Counted from the stretch's first letter, positions 36,691 to 48,956 are shown. The stretch is 64,000 nt of DNA from Lenzites betulinus (GCA_022264855.1 JABYQU010000021.1:372001-436000), one strand, 5' to 3'. The notes: generated from the letters alone by a model not told the origin. Made by a program: numbers and translations.

Positions 36691-38514
36691 AACATACCAG
36701 GACGTCAGGCCGTCGGGACCCGGATCCAGCGTGATCATTCCTGCCCATCACCGACTCGGAACCAGGGACGCGCGCACCGCTCGCAAGTATCACTCAAGAA
36801 CGGAAGCCCGTGCACGGTGTCGTTCGGGCCTCCGGAGTCCGCGGCATGCGGGGCGCGCACATAACTCCACGGGCGTAGCGGCTATGCAATCATGCACCCA
36901 GCCAGCCAACTATCCACCAACATATGGGTATAGGTATGAGTATGACGCAATGCATATAATCTCATGCCCGCCCGCGCGCCAGCACTCCGGACGAAAAGGA
37001 AAAGCCTGTCCGACACCGCGTCCGCGTCAGATCCCTGCAGCCTTCGAACGTTCGAAGCCCGGATCCCATACCGCACACCGCATATCGCAAGTGCGCACGC
37101 CCAGAACGTCGAGCCAGATCCCAACTCGAACCACAGCGTCCGGCGCCGCCCCGCTCTCGCCCGACGCGCCTTCTCTCGCGTTCTCTCGCGTTCGCGCAGC
37201 GTCCATGACGAGCACCGCCCAGACCGCTCTCCTGAGTCTCCCCCGCCAACTCAGGCCGACTTGCTCAAACCGCGAGTCCTACGAGACAGGCGCGGGACAC
37301 GCCGGCGGACCCGACCCGGTCCCGCTCGCACGCTCGAGATAGACAAAGAGACGCGGCGGAGGCACCTGCGCTCCCATATCGCATATCCCCATCCCTGTCC
37401 CAATCCCTCCGCGTCCAGATCCGTGCGCCCCCTATCCCCCGTCGCGCTAAAGCGTGAGGCCTGCAGCGCGAACCGCGAACCGCGAAGCACGATCCACGAA
37501 GCGCGGTTGGGAACCCGCGGCAGCACGCCCGTCCCGACTCCCCGCACGCCCGCCAAAACAGCAGCGGGCTGCACATGCGCGTCCGCCCGCGTCGCGCGGC
37601 GTTCGCACGCCCCGGGGGCGCGGGAGGCGAGGGAAGCCCCGCCGTCCCGAGCTGCCGGAGATACCCCGCGCGCGCGGGCGGAGGGCGTGCAGCCCCAGGC
37701 GCGTTTGCGACACTCGCAAGATGGGGATCTCTGTCTCCAGCTCGTACGTACAGAGAGAGAGACACGCACCGCGATCGCGCGGCGGCGGGGGGCATTGAGA
37801 CTCGGCCCTGCGTCGGCGCGCGCGGGGACGGACGCGGACGGAGTGCGGATGCGGGCCCGCGCTGGCGTGGTGGGTGGTACCTGTGGGCGAGCGCCGTGGG
37901 ACGATGCTTCCTCTCGCGTGTGCGGGCGTGCATTCGCGCAGCCGGAGGACGCTTCCGTGCGGGGTTGCGGACGGGACGACGGGCTGCATGGCGCCCATCT
38001 CCTTTGCTCCTGAGCGGGGACCTGCAAAAAATGTGTTATCGCATGCGGTGTCGTAGGGAACTCGTACCGGTCTTGGAGCGTGCGCGCGTGTGGTAGCGCC
38101 CTGAAGGGTGGTGCGGTCTGGCTTATGGTGCGCCGTAGAGCCCATCTTCGAGCCCTCGCAAGCGGCCGTTATCGACCATCCAAGGCCCGCTGCGATCCGC
38201 CGGCGACGATTTGCTCGGCAGGGCACGTCTGTGTCGATGAAGAGCAAGATCTGCATTACGGCCTGAGGCGGCGCCTCTGTATACCGCCACACCTGTCCGA
38301 GGTCTCTCCGTGCAATACTTGCACCACTGGCCGTCATCCGCACCCGGTAGCAGCGACCGGGACAGGTCGCGACAGACCCATGCGGACGGACGCTTGCCTG
38401 TTCGTGATTTGCATTTTGAGATTCGGCGAACCTACCGCATCCCGGATCGTGTCCGCCATGGGCTCGCAGGGCGGCTCGCGAATGAACGGGGACACCGCGC
38501 CTTCCACTCCACTG

Positions 38515-39660
38515 GTCGTGCGACTGAGAACGGCGCGGCGCGGCGGGCGCACTCCCCGCAGCGCACTCCTATGCTCGCTCTTCCCGCCGGACTTAGAACT
38601 TCGATCAAGGACAGAGAAGGACGCACCCACCACAACAAATTATAGCATGGCGCCGTCCGGCCCCTCCTGGGAACGCACCAACAACCATACTCCGCTCCGG
38701 TCCGTGATGTCCTCGTCCGTGCGTACCGAGCTCGCCAGCAGCACTGACACCCCCGGCATCTTGACCGACGACACGGTGTGTCGCCAGAAGTCGCGCGAAC
38801 ACAACGATCGGCCTTGCGCACTGCACGGCAGGATCGAGCAACGCCAGCGCCCGATCGCGTCCTCCACGGTGGTTCGATCCCGGAATCTACCCATCCCTGG
38901 AGGAGTGAGAGAAGTGCGGTCTTCCCGAAATGACGACAGGGGGTCTGTGCGACGCGCGGTGTGCGAGAGCCCCGTCTCACACTGCGAGCTGGCGCCTTGC
39001 CCGCCTTGTCCGTGCAGCGAAACCTTACCGTTGCAGAAGCCCCGCCGACGGGGGGCTGTCCTCGCACGTTCGTCCGGTTTTCGTAAATTTCCCTCGTGAA
39101 GTGCAAAGCGGCATACTGTGCTGATTCCCCAGGGTTCCCTGCCGTCAAAAGCGGTTCGCTGTGCGGTTCCGTGGCGCATCAGAGCGCGCAGTGTTAGCAT
39201 TGCGCATGACACGAAGGCGCGAGGAGTAACACGAGGCAGGAGCAGAAGCAGAAGCCACCGTTGCGCCGTGCCCGGCCTGCAGTTGTCGGACATAGCGCGC
39301 CCGAGACATAGTACAGAAGCCCCTCTGTGGAGCGCGAAGTACGTCCACTTGGCCGGCGAGAAGCATGCACGGCGGAGCCACGAGGAGCGCAGGACATCGG
39401 AGGGGCACGAAACAATGGGTTGGCTGGTGCGGCGACATCGGCAAGCGAGGTACAGCGCGGCCGAACGGGCGTTTGCGACTACGGCACCACCCTTCTACGG
39501 GCATGCCGCGACGCCAGAAGATAGGGAGAAGCCGCTGTGAAGTTAACCAGGGGGTGTGCTAATAGCAGAGATACGCGCAAAAGCGTAGTCCCTCTGCCAT
39601 AGTCGACGAGACAGAACGGCGCGGCGGGCGCGCACCCCGGCGTGCCGCCCACCAAGATTC
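38515..39660 (+). repeat. Short dispersed repeat (38515-38570 and 39605-39660)
   Basis: Both places contain GAACGGCGCGGC, GGCGGGCGC and a C-rich continuation in the same order, about 1.1 kb apart. The shared part is under 60 bp. Confidence 0.3.
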
Positions 39661-42600
39661 GCCCGCGCAGTACAATTTTGGCGGAACGAGGCCTGAGGCG
39701 AGGACGCAGTCGGGGGAAGATTGTCGCCTATAGAGCGCAAGGAGCCTGCCAGGAGCAGACCGGGCGGTGGCAGCGAGCCACACGTCGGAGTCTACGCCAT
39801 TCAATGTTTGCATCTTCTGCTGCCTTTGACGTAAGATCTCTCCTGCCGAGCGGTAACTGCCCATACTGTGTACACACGAGACCGGCCCTTCCTGGGGGAA
39901 TGAGTCACCAGACTGAGTACCTGTTTTGACAACAGCAGGACGACATTCGTGAGTTCGGACCTTGCCTGAGAACGTTGTCAGTGATACGAATGACGCAGCC
40001 GCACGGCGGAAGCACATACCGCATGCCAGCGACGTACAATGGCGAAGAGTACCGTTTCGTCAGGTCGCTTCCGTGAGGACGGACATGCCACAGTCAAGCC
40101 TGAGGAGATACGCCGTCGATGTACGGAACCGGTCCGGAGTGTGGACAGGGGCCGTGTGAACTGTGCCGTACACACGGGCAGGGTGCCGGACTTCATGCGC
40201 GGTACTCTTGCGGACATCTCGACATTCCAAATACGAGGCCGGGTAGCATCCGAACTATTAGCCTCGTACATGCACGCGTGTACCGTACGACTGAACCGTA
40301 CGTACCAGTGATAGCTTTATGAAACGTATCGTGACGTAAAGCGCTGTGAACCACAATCATGCTCCGGATCATCGTCATCTTCATAACACGCAGGATTGCG
40401 TAGAAGGCGCCAGTTTCGGGTGGTCTCGGACAGAGCGAGCCGCGAGCAGTAGTCATAGCTGACTGTTGACGTAGTTCGATGGCGCTTGGCGACCTTCACC
40501 GCAGCGCATCGAGGGTTTGAGGGGCGTAAATTGTGGACGTCTTCGGGGCATAGGGCCTGTCGGCAAGTACGCGATGCGTCATGCGTCAACAACTGCTGGA
40601 GCAGAGCATGATCACGATTCCTCCAGGAAGCCGTGTTCACGTCGTCTCTCCCCTTGTCGGAGCATCACGGCCTCTGGAAGCACTGACGCGTGGATTTCGA
40701 GCAGATGGGTCGCTCACACGACCAAGCACGCAGCGATATCGCGGAGTGTGGGCTTCCCAGGGCTCGTGGTGAACGGCGTTGTGAAGACGTGAGGTGTATT
40801 CGCTGAGGGGATGGCCGCAGATTAGGGACAAGAACCATGGTCCAAGTACCGCTCTGGAGAATGAGCATCGGGGGGTCGGCCCGAATCCGATGGACGCACG
40901 GTAGAGTCGACGAAAAAAAGTAAGAAAGCCAAACCAGGCGCGTAAGCGGAGGCAATAATCGATGGCGTTGGTTCAGACTCCGAGAGCTGGGGTATGGATG
41001 TTGCCGTGTTTGGATGGTCCAAGCGAAAGCCACACCCCGCAGGCGCCGTCGAACGTCGGCTGTGACCGTCGAGCTTGCATTCGAACACGGTTGCACGGTT
41101 GGTTTGCTGCGGTGTTCGAGCAGAAGGGCCACTTGGACGGAATCGGGATGAAAATTTCAGGATCATAAGGCGGTGGATCCGGGGTGACTGCTGATAACGA
41201 AAAGCCCTAGATGAATCTCCGTCGTGGACGGCGGTTTTCGTATGGATCACAAGGCGAAAGACTCTTCACAGAACCTACCTGACCTCTCTGGGCAAGACTA
41301 GCCCAAACAAGTCCTCGGACTCCGCTGGAAACACGGCTTTCGATACCGGCATGTGGATGGCGCACCGGTAGCGGGGTAGAGGTGATGAATGATGTTGCAC
41401 GTTACTGGCATGTTCACTTCTCATGCAGATTGAGAATACATAGTCGCTGATGCCGGTTGAGATGAGTGTACGACCAATGGTAAAGCTGTACCAACTCAGT
41501 GGGAACGACATAACTCACCGGTTCGCCGGTTCATTGATCAAAGCGACCGCGCGAGCAATTCGTAGAGAAATCCTGCTATGATCCTGTTAACACGGCTGAT
41601 AGTAAGGCATACACATTAAACGGGCCAAAAGAACCCGATCCTACCGGTACGAGGTGCGATGAAATGGAATGCAACAAGGATATAGAATCCGACTTGTGTA
41701 TGCTAGCAAGGGCCTAGCGTATACAAGTTGATTTCACCATAAGCGATTACAAAGATCAAGCTGAATGGAAGGAATACCGTACCGTGGACGACAAGTTAAC
41801 GATACATAGCGTATCGATCCAATCCTTTCATAACTGCGCTTGTAGTACTTTCGCTCAGCTTGCCACTTCAATGGATGATGCGAATGCATTCCATGTTACT
41901 CAAATTTACTGGGCAGAGCTGAGCTGAGCACTAGGAGGTAGCATTTCGTCGAGAAATGACAAAGGCTGCGCAGGTAGATGGTCGTGGTCAGGATTTGAGA
42001 GCTCTCCGACGTCGTCTGCTCACTTACCGACGAACGGCGATTGCCGAAGCTGGATCTGAAGCCACGTGGCATCTTTCTGAACCCGATATAGATCCGAGTA
42101 AGTTGTGGGATTGACAGATTGGATAACGGCGGCTACGAGTTCCATCCGCGCAGTAATGGTGAGAGGGTGCGCTTGCTTGACCATGCAACGTTACCTGATC
42201 ACCAATAACCCCTCAAATGTCGTTGATGATGTTATATCCTAGTCGCTCTCCATGTGACCAGGAGCCCATAGGCATAAGCCGTTAGGCTCCGGAGACCTAG
42301 CACCATAAGTATGAGTTCGTAGTCCGACATCTTACACGCTTTATGACGCAGAATATTGAACAGGCCTGTCGTCCGCTAGATCATGTCTGAGTTCAGGGCA
42401 GCGAGCACCGCCCACTTCATTGGGCGAACAATGAAGTCAAGCATGGCACACCCTGCAAGGGTCATAGTACCGATTGAAAGCTCCCCTAGTACTAACACAC
42501 CCAGTTACATGATGAGTTGACGATGTTATGCACTTGCGCATGAACCTGAACTCAGCGTACCTAACTCGGACATACGCGCTGCATACGTCCCCAGCGTCCC

Positions 42601-43026
42601 AGCAAAGACACTACAAGGCTAAAAGAGATGTGAAGACGCATCCTGGATATATTTTAGTGAAGCTACCTGTTATCAAATTCCGGGGAGGGCAGAGGGTAAG
42701 GCCCTAAAAAGAATATACATACCGTTTGGATACCTTTTGCTTTGATCTGACCTGTCGAGTGTGAGCTTTCGGCGTTCCTCATGGAGACGGGCATCGCGGT
42801 GAGAGCACCCGGCGTTCTCTGGCCGTATACCGCACGCGAGCACATCACAAGAAAATGCAGGAGGATGCCTGTCGGCGTCCAGCCTCCCTCCCTAAAGGGG
42901 ATATGCCGCGTTGGAATCCAAGCTGTGCTTCGCCGTGGCGGCTATGCGAGACGATCCATGCATTAATTTGGAGCGCGTGCCAGGACCGGCTCGGTGTATC
43001 TAGGTATAATAAACGTAGCGCGATCA

Positions 43027-44045
43027 TCACGTTAACGGGTGGAAGTCCGTCGTCTCCGGGTCTATCGCGAGGAGGGCCTCGTACAAATATACGACGCCAA
43101 ACAAGAGGAAGAGCGCGCTCGCGGCGAGGGTGACTACACGCATATGTGGGTCAGCGGTGCATAAGTAGGGCGCGAGGGTGGACTAGCTAAAGTATAAGAC
43201 ACTTGAACGTACCATGTTTCACCGATATTTTCGTCGACACATATCGGCCGCCCATTACGGCGAGCGCAGTACAGCACGAGTGTCCAACAATCGTCCCTAG
43301 CACGACCACGTACACGTTCTAAGACGAGAACCAGAAGCAGGTGAGCGCGTATATATAGCACAAGCGGAACCCCATCACGTACGTCTGCTGCCGCAAGGGC
43401 GATGGTCGAGATTTGACTGCGGTCGCCCCATTCGCCAAGGAAAGTGAGCACAAAGGACTGGACGAAGACGGGCCCCAGCAAGTAGCTGAAGAAGTTGCGT
43501 GTCGCGTCCGCATAGGTCCTCACCGACTTTTCAGCGGCGGTGCGCGTGGGGCCAGTACGACTTGCACCGCTAGACCTGCGACGGATGTGGCCGGGCGCAG
43601 TGCCGGCCTCCATGGCTTCGAGCGGAACGACGTCCTCGCCGGCGAGGCCTGTATGGTCTTGCGCAGCCTCGTCGCCCTCGATGTCCTCCTCGGCCTCTTT
43701 CATTTCCTCCTGTATTTTCTCGTTCCCCGCCTTCATTTCACGCCCCTCCTGCAACATTTTCGCCCCAAACACGAGGAAAAGGACCGCAGCACAGATCTGG
43801 GTCCATTTTCGCGGTATTAGAGTGGGGAGAAGGTGGCCGAGCTCGGCGGAGAGGATGGACATGACTACAAGGGAGCCGAACGCGCCCGCAAAGACAACTA
43901 GGCGAGGATGGCGCATAGCGAGGATTGCGGCAATGAGGAATGTCTTGTCGCCGATTTCGGAGAAGATGATCATGGCGAAAGACCGCCAGAGTGCATGGAA
44001 GGCTCCCTCGTCGACCGAGGACAGAACACCGCCATCTTGGGCCAT
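43027..44045 (-). CDS. GDT1: GDT1-family (UPF0016) cation/proton exchanger
   Basis: Golgi or vacuolar Ca2+/Mn2+-H+ exchanger that supplies Mn2+ for glycosylation and removes cytosolic Ca2+. Exons 43383-44045, 43213-43318 and 43027-43133 join in phase to 291 aa (yeast Gdt1, 280 aa). Both signature E-x-G-D-[KR]-[ST] motifs are present: SEIGDKTF in the first half and GEWGDRSQ in the second. The halves form the usual two three-helix repeats, separated by a charged acidic linker (AGNEKIQEEMKEAEEDIEGDE). The C-terminal part NVYVVVLGTIVGHSCCTALAV and ALFLLFGVVYLYEALL also match the family. No cleavable signal is obvious with the chosen Met. Confidence 0.93.
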
Positions 44046-44271
44046 TCACAGTCTGTTTGCCGTTCGCGTCAGAGCGGCTGGACAAGCTTGCAATACATAC
44101 CGCAGATGCCTATGTATGTGGAGGTTCCGTGCGTAGAATACACCAAACAAAGAATAGAGAGAAAGAGAGGTGGGCCGTGGCGTCGAGAACACAGCAGTAC
44201 TTCGAGTCGGAAGGCAAGGAACATGAGCGCTTCATCAAGGACACTGCGTCATGGGCGTCTACTAAATCCAG

Positions 44272-45502
44272 GTGCGCGTCGGTCGCGCGCAGTACGCTTG
44301 GATTCAAATAACAGCGTTCGCGGTGTTTATTATTGCACACCTCCACGCACTACCGCCGCCGTCTACCGAGAATATTTCGGTAGTAACATTTAATTATGGG
44401 CCGGCAGTTGCAATAGACACGGGCCCCCATGGTCATACCCCCGACCAGCCCGCAGCGTCACCACAGCCCACTGGATCGCTGACCGTGCCGAGGAGAGTTC
44501 GATTCGTAAGTCCTGTTCTCGCTCTCTCAAACGCGTAGAGCCTCATGTGGATAACAGCTATCGTGCACAATTTCTGGGAGCTGCTGGTTCTCGGTCTGGT
44601 GTACCTCAGGCTCGCGCATGCTCGCTACAGGCGATACTCTCCTCGCCGGCTACCTACTCTCACATCGATGAGGCCATGAGAAATCTACTCCTTCATCGGG
44701 GCCTCTTGGACATGGGCTGGCGTCACATCAGAGCGCCAGGACGAAGTCCTGGACGACCCCGACCTCCTCCATATCGAAGAGCTCGCCCGTGCGACGAAGA
44801 AGAGGCTGATCTCGGACAAGGATACCACGACCAAATTGGACAAACTTACTGATGTTAGATATAGGGATGCCGCGGCAACACTACGCGCACGTAAGCTTGC
44901 GTCGACCCTGCGCCTGGCTCCTGGCTCCTGGCTCCTTGCTGACTGCCACAGGATATATCGAGAAGTTTACCGGGAGCATCACCCGGGGCTGCTGGGCAGG
45001 CTCTCCTGGCGCCATAACAACGTATGGTCGAGCGAGCGGACCTGGTACCGAGCGGCGCTGATATGGCACTTTTTTTCGACGCCCGTATCATGATTTATAT
45101 GATCTCGTCTTCTTCGCCACCCACGTTGCATGCACTGCTGAAAGTGGGGATGACAACTTTGAATACACGGTATGCGCTATCGCTCCTTGCGTATTATCGG
45201 GCATAGGGGCGCTCATACAGCCGTATCCGAGCGATGGACAGGATTACGGACTGAAGGTTATGCTCCCGTTCGTGGCCTTTATCCCTCTGGCCATGGCGGC
45301 GCGCTGGACGCAACGACGCGCGCCTTTCCGACCAATGAATGTGCTACAGCGATTACTGTTATGGGCGACAGTATACCCTGACACAATGCAGGCGTACCAG
45401 CACTATGTTTACCTTTGGAGTTGCAGAAACAAGCAGGCCTTGGCCCAGCGTCTCCGTGACGAGCTAAATGCTGACCTTACTATTCGCAAAATGGTGTCGT
45501 GA
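44272..45502 (+). pseudogene. Broken gene for a multi-pass membrane protein, unknown family
   Basis: Consecutive plus-strand segments look like one gene. An N-terminal membrane helix (WIQITAFAVFIIAHLHAL) comes first, then a 34 bp GT-AG candidate intron before SLMWITAIVHNFWELLVLGLVYLRL. A charged loop follows (ELARATKKRLISDKDTTTKLDKL), then YIEKFTGSITRGCW, and a long hydrophobic C-terminal part (DLVFFATHVACTAES, APCVLSGIGALIQPY, VMLPFVAFIPLAMAARW, LLLWATVYPDTMQAY) ending near 45502. Reading requires frame changes, and a TGA at 45059-45061 interrupts the last exon without a convincing intron. I take it as a decayed gene, although an unsolved exon structure is possible. Its start lies 226 bp from that of GDT1, divergently. 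Confidence 0.4.
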
Positions 45503-46107
45503 ACGCGTGGCGATGGGCCTCATTCTTCGTGAATGTAAGCCGTATATCTGGATGTATCGTGTTGTGTACGTTGGTCTGACTGATGAGTTTGATACCCCCA
45601 AAGAATCCGAAGCCGGGATGTGTGGTCCCTGTCGGGGTTGGATCTCCTCCAAGTTACGCCTGCGCGATACCCGGACTGTTCTAACATTATTCTTTGATAT
45701 CACCGCTATCAAGAAAGATATATTGCTATGTACTATCCAAACCACCCCACCCTCTATACCATGATTTCCATATGAAGTACTATGCACTGTTAGTACTATT
45801 GGCTCGGTACGCAGTGCTCAGTCGTAATACGCGATGTCTGAATAACCGTACAACACAACCGGCAACTTCGAATGCTTAGCCATACATCTCATTTGATAGA
45901 CTAGTGGGGTTGAGTGGGTGGTCGTAGACGGTACGTACACTCCTCAAGCGCCGTTAATTTCGGTCCCCCGGACGTCTCCTAGCCAATCGGAACGCAGAAC
46001 TCTGGGTTTGATCCAGTAAGATCCCTCTTGCACAATCAACTCAAATGAATTATGAAGTAGAACGTCAACGGTCAAATGAACGCATGAGCGCTAGCGCTTA
46101 CCGTCGG
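45503..46107. other. Intergenic, no supported gene
   Basis: About 600 bp of AT-richer sequence between the broken membrane-protein gene and the TIR transposon. Only short frames are present. Confidence 0.5.
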
Positions 46108-46117
46108 CGTTTAATAT
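46108..46117. repeat. Target-site duplication, left
   Basis: CGTTTAATAT, identical to 47119-47128. Confidence 0.9.
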
Positions 46118-46161
46118 TCCCAGTGAGAATCGACAATATTAAAATATATTGCGAGCTATTG
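46118..46161 (+). repeat. Terminal inverted repeat, left (44 bp)
   Basis: Identical to the reverse complement of 47075-47118 over all 44 positions; the match ends abruptly at both inner ends. Confidence 0.93.
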
Positions 46162-46599
46162 TTTTCCGCCCCGCCAAATTTAATAGATTTTCATCTCTCG
46201 CAATAGAAAAAGTGCCCAAACAATAGATGGCTTTTTATTGCACTCTATGAGCAGCTATTGCGCTCTATTCCAGACGATTGCGCGCAAATCAAATAGTATT
46301 TCATAGACTACAATATACAAAGCCCCGAGCGACAAGCTGCTTCCCGAAACATCCCGCCCGCCCCATCCCGATCTCCTCCGTTTCTCGAACCCGCCCGTCC
46401 GCCCCGCAGCCCAGCGAACCCGCCCCCCAGCGCGTGCGCGTCCCGCCCGCCCGCTCGCCCGCCGAAGTAGCCACGCACCTTATGCTGTGCGCATTGCGCC
46501 GCGTGGGCCCCCCACCGTGGAGTGACGTCGCGTCGGCGCGACTGCGTGTACACGCGATTGATCTTGCCGCGAGACCGGGCCTAATGTGAAATTCTAAGT

Positions 46600-46692
46600 G
46601 GTATAGTTAGTAGATTAGTATGTGGTCAGTGGATTAGTAGGTTAGCAGTCAGTAGGTCAGTAGGTTAGTGTATCAGTAGATTAGTAGGTCAG
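46600..46692 (+). repeat. TTAGTAG-type minisatellite inside the transposon
   Basis: About eleven degenerate 7-10 bp units such as TTAGTAG, TTAGTAGG, TCAGTAGG and GTCAGTGGA in tandem. They are A/G/T-rich on the plus strand with almost no C outside the TCAG units. Confidence 0.7.
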
Positions 46693-47074
46693 TTTGCGAG
46701 GGAGGGGAAAGGTCGCAAGCCAGGGGGAGCGCCAGCGGGAAGAGGACGAGAAGAGACAGCTGCCAGCGCAGAGGACATCAGCGGAGGAAGCAAAGAGTGC
46801 ACAAGGGGGATGTGCGCGCGGCGGGGGGAGAGCGTTTTCGAAAGCGATCACAGCGAAGTTCGCAAAGTTAGATGACATCATGGCAGAAATGTGCCAGGTG
46901 CGGATTTTTATCGTGGGAGTCGACAAAATGGCCGGTAAAAACATTGACATAGAAGGGGTCGAATTGACATGAAAGCAGTCGGCAGAGACAGATGTGGAGT
47001 GAAACGAATGGAAAATGCTCCCGAAACAGGAGGTGAATATATTCAAATACATGCAAATAACGCGCAATCGATGG

Positions 47075-47118
47075 CAATAGCTCGCAATATATTTTAATAT
47101 TGTCGATTCTCACTGGGA
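47075..47118 (-). repeat. Terminal inverted repeat, right (44 bp)
   Basis: Mirror of 46118-46161, followed directly by the second CGTTTAATAT. Confidence 0.93.
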
Positions 47119-47128
47119 CGTTTAATAT
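47119..47128. repeat. Target-site duplication, right
   Basis: CGTTTAATAT, matching 46108-46117. Confidence 0.9.
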
Positions 47129-47158
47129 GAGCGCTAGCGGAAAGCTTCGGAACTTGAT

Positions 47159-47231
47159 GGGCGCTAGAAGGAAGAGACCAGCCAATCACTAGCTAGCTCT
47201 TTCCCTATGATTGGCTGGTCCAGTAGCGCCC
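47159..47231. repeat. Imperfect palindrome with perfect 13 bp arms
   Basis: Arms GACCAGCCAATCA (47176-47188) and TGATTGGCTGGTC (47208-47220) are exact inverse complements around a 19 bp loop. An outer pair, GGGCGCTA (47159-47166) and TAGCGCCC (47224-47231), extends the pairing. The arms contain CCAAT/ATTGG boxes. It lies just right of the TIR transposon. Confidence 0.75.
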
Positions 47232-48956
47232 TAAAGACCACCACACCACCCACACCAAAGGACGGTCTTAGTTCTCCCTCTTCCCCCAGCATGCTTGCTC
47301 TCTGAGTCTTAAAGCTTCCTCACATATATCCCAACGCTATCTTGGGAATCTTGAATCGAGACTGCAACGTCTGGCTAATATTACAAGCAATATATTCTTC
47401 GTCAGCGAGCGTCGAATCCCGACTTACACCCTCCAACCGGCAAAGAACAGTCAACATCGGCAAGAACAGGTCGATACAACTTCGAAGTAAACCTTCATCG
47501 CGACCATATAGCAACTTGACATGATATATGGGTCCAAAGACTATGGCTGACGTAGCTGCAGATGGATTAATGCACCTGCCATGCGGTAAGCCCATCATGT
47601 TGCCTCGTCGTGAGTGTATCGACCTCACCTGACTCCTCAACTCAGCAACGCTGCTTCAAGCGAAAAAATCTGGAGTACGATGGGGCTTTCAAGCGTCGCC
47701 TTCATGTCGTCGTAACATGGGCGTCTATCCGGCGTTTCAGATAACGAGGTGCATGTTGTCCTCGTCCGACCCCCGTGCGGCAATGCCAGGAACTCTTCAC
47801 AGCGATAGCCAATAGAGAGGGATAAGGTGTCGGTGGCCATCATGTAAGCATTGTATGCTATGTTTATTCCTGGTGCAAAAGGTGTGAATTACAGCGGCTA
47901 TGCTGTAGGGTGAGCCCTATTTTGCAACGTTTTCTCGTACGAATGAGTACATGTGCTTGGAAACTCACCACTTTTGTGCAGGGATCTGTGTTCCGTCCAC
48001 GACCTCGCCAGCGTGCCATATGTGAGTGTCTCGATATATCATCTTTTGACTTCACCGTTGCACGGTTGCACTGCGATAGGGTTTTGCACACAAGTTGTAT
48101 ACCAGCGCAAGCCTCTGCATCCTGAATATTCATCTAGCACGGGATTATAAGACATCTGATCCCTGGTGAGTGTTCTGTCCCGCCATAATCGCGCTTGGGA
48201 AGCGTACCTTTCGCGGCACAGTGGGGACTGCCTCTGCAACCAACGTCGACTCAAACACGTAGGCCTTCCATCGCCAGGTAAGCCGATCTCGCCAGTATGG
48301 GATCGTTACGGATGGGGTTTGCAGTGTGACGGGCACCAACATAGTTATACGACCGAGTTGCGTGTGCACGCGGTCGTATATCAATGTTGGTTGTATCTAG
48401 CATCCACTCTACTGTGGCTGGTCAAGCCTGCATATGTCTTGGGATGTAGAGGCTTTTCCGGTCGTCCGCAAGTTTGCTATCGTTATAACGGGAGTGTGGT
48501 AAGCACGGACCGCTGCCGTTGTGCAGAGGGAGCCTCCTCGTGAGGGTCAAGGTACATCAAGCGTCTAAGCGATCGCGTGGTATTTGACAGGTGAGCGCTA
48601 CGAGATTTGGGCGAAACATCCTGCGTCGCAGGGAGGCTCTTGGGAACTTACAAACCTCACAAGATTCGATGTTGTGGCCACTCTTCGATTTTTGGCGAAC
48701 TATTAAAGCGATTGCCAATGAGGTTAGCTTGTTTCTGTGAGCCTTTCCCCAAGCGCCTTCACTTCTCTCCCGATCTTCCCCGAGAGCTCTGCAGGCGAGG
48801 CGCGCGGGATGCACTCTTTCGGATGGGGAGGTTGCTACAAATGGGAATCCACGAGGCGCGACGGACTTCTTCGTCCGCGAGCACCAACTCACTGCCCTAC
48901 GGACAAACCTCTTGTGGGTCATACTCCCCCTCCCTGCACGCCACCTGTGTCTTGCC
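47232..48956. other. Intergenic; right part belongs to the duplicated Zn2Cys6 block
   Basis: 47232-48300 shows no supported gene; a minus-strand frame at 47320-47640 looks faintly protein-like (LLRSCIDLFLPMLTVLCRLEG) but has no family. 48320-48560 and 48890-48956 resemble 14370-14760 on the opposite strand. About 300 bp between them (48560-48860) has no counterpart there, so this copy has gained, or the other has lost, a segment. Confidence 0.45.

Larger units (their letters stand above)
35278..43026. other. Long intergenic region (about 7.7 kb) without a supported gene
   Basis: Pyrimidine-rich 3' flank of the polyol dehydrogenase to about 35900, then GC-rich sequence with long double-strand open frames (36.9-39.1 kb) but no domains, and AT-richer sequence from 41.5 to 42.7 kb with almost no open frames. 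Two kinds of diverged internal repeats are listed separately. It is probably decayed repetitive DNA. Confidence 0.5.
46118..47118. mobile_element. Non-autonomous TIR DNA transposon, 1001 bp
   Basis: Perfect 44 bp terminal inverted repeats (46118-46161 and 47075-47118, beginning TCCCAGTGAGAATCGAC). The 10 bp direct repeat CGTTTAATAT flanks it on both sides (46108-46117 and 47119-47128) as a target-site duplication. Extra CTATTG/CAATAG motifs crowd the left subterminal region (46150-46270). The interior holds a GC-rich segment, a TTAGTAG-type minisatellite and one 92-codon frame (46694-46972) with no transposase motif, so it cannot move itself. The 10 bp duplication with long TIRs fits Mutator-like elements (inference). 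Identical TIRs and duplication suggest recent insertion. Confidence 0.9.

Noticed and set aside
38780..38890. tRNA-like B box (GGTTCGATCCC)
   Set aside because: The flanking bases do not form a T-stem and there is no A box or acceptor stem at the right distance.
36964..39150. Frames of 200-350 codons on both strands
   Set aside because: Same GC effect, with Arg-rich, domain-free translations on both strands at once.
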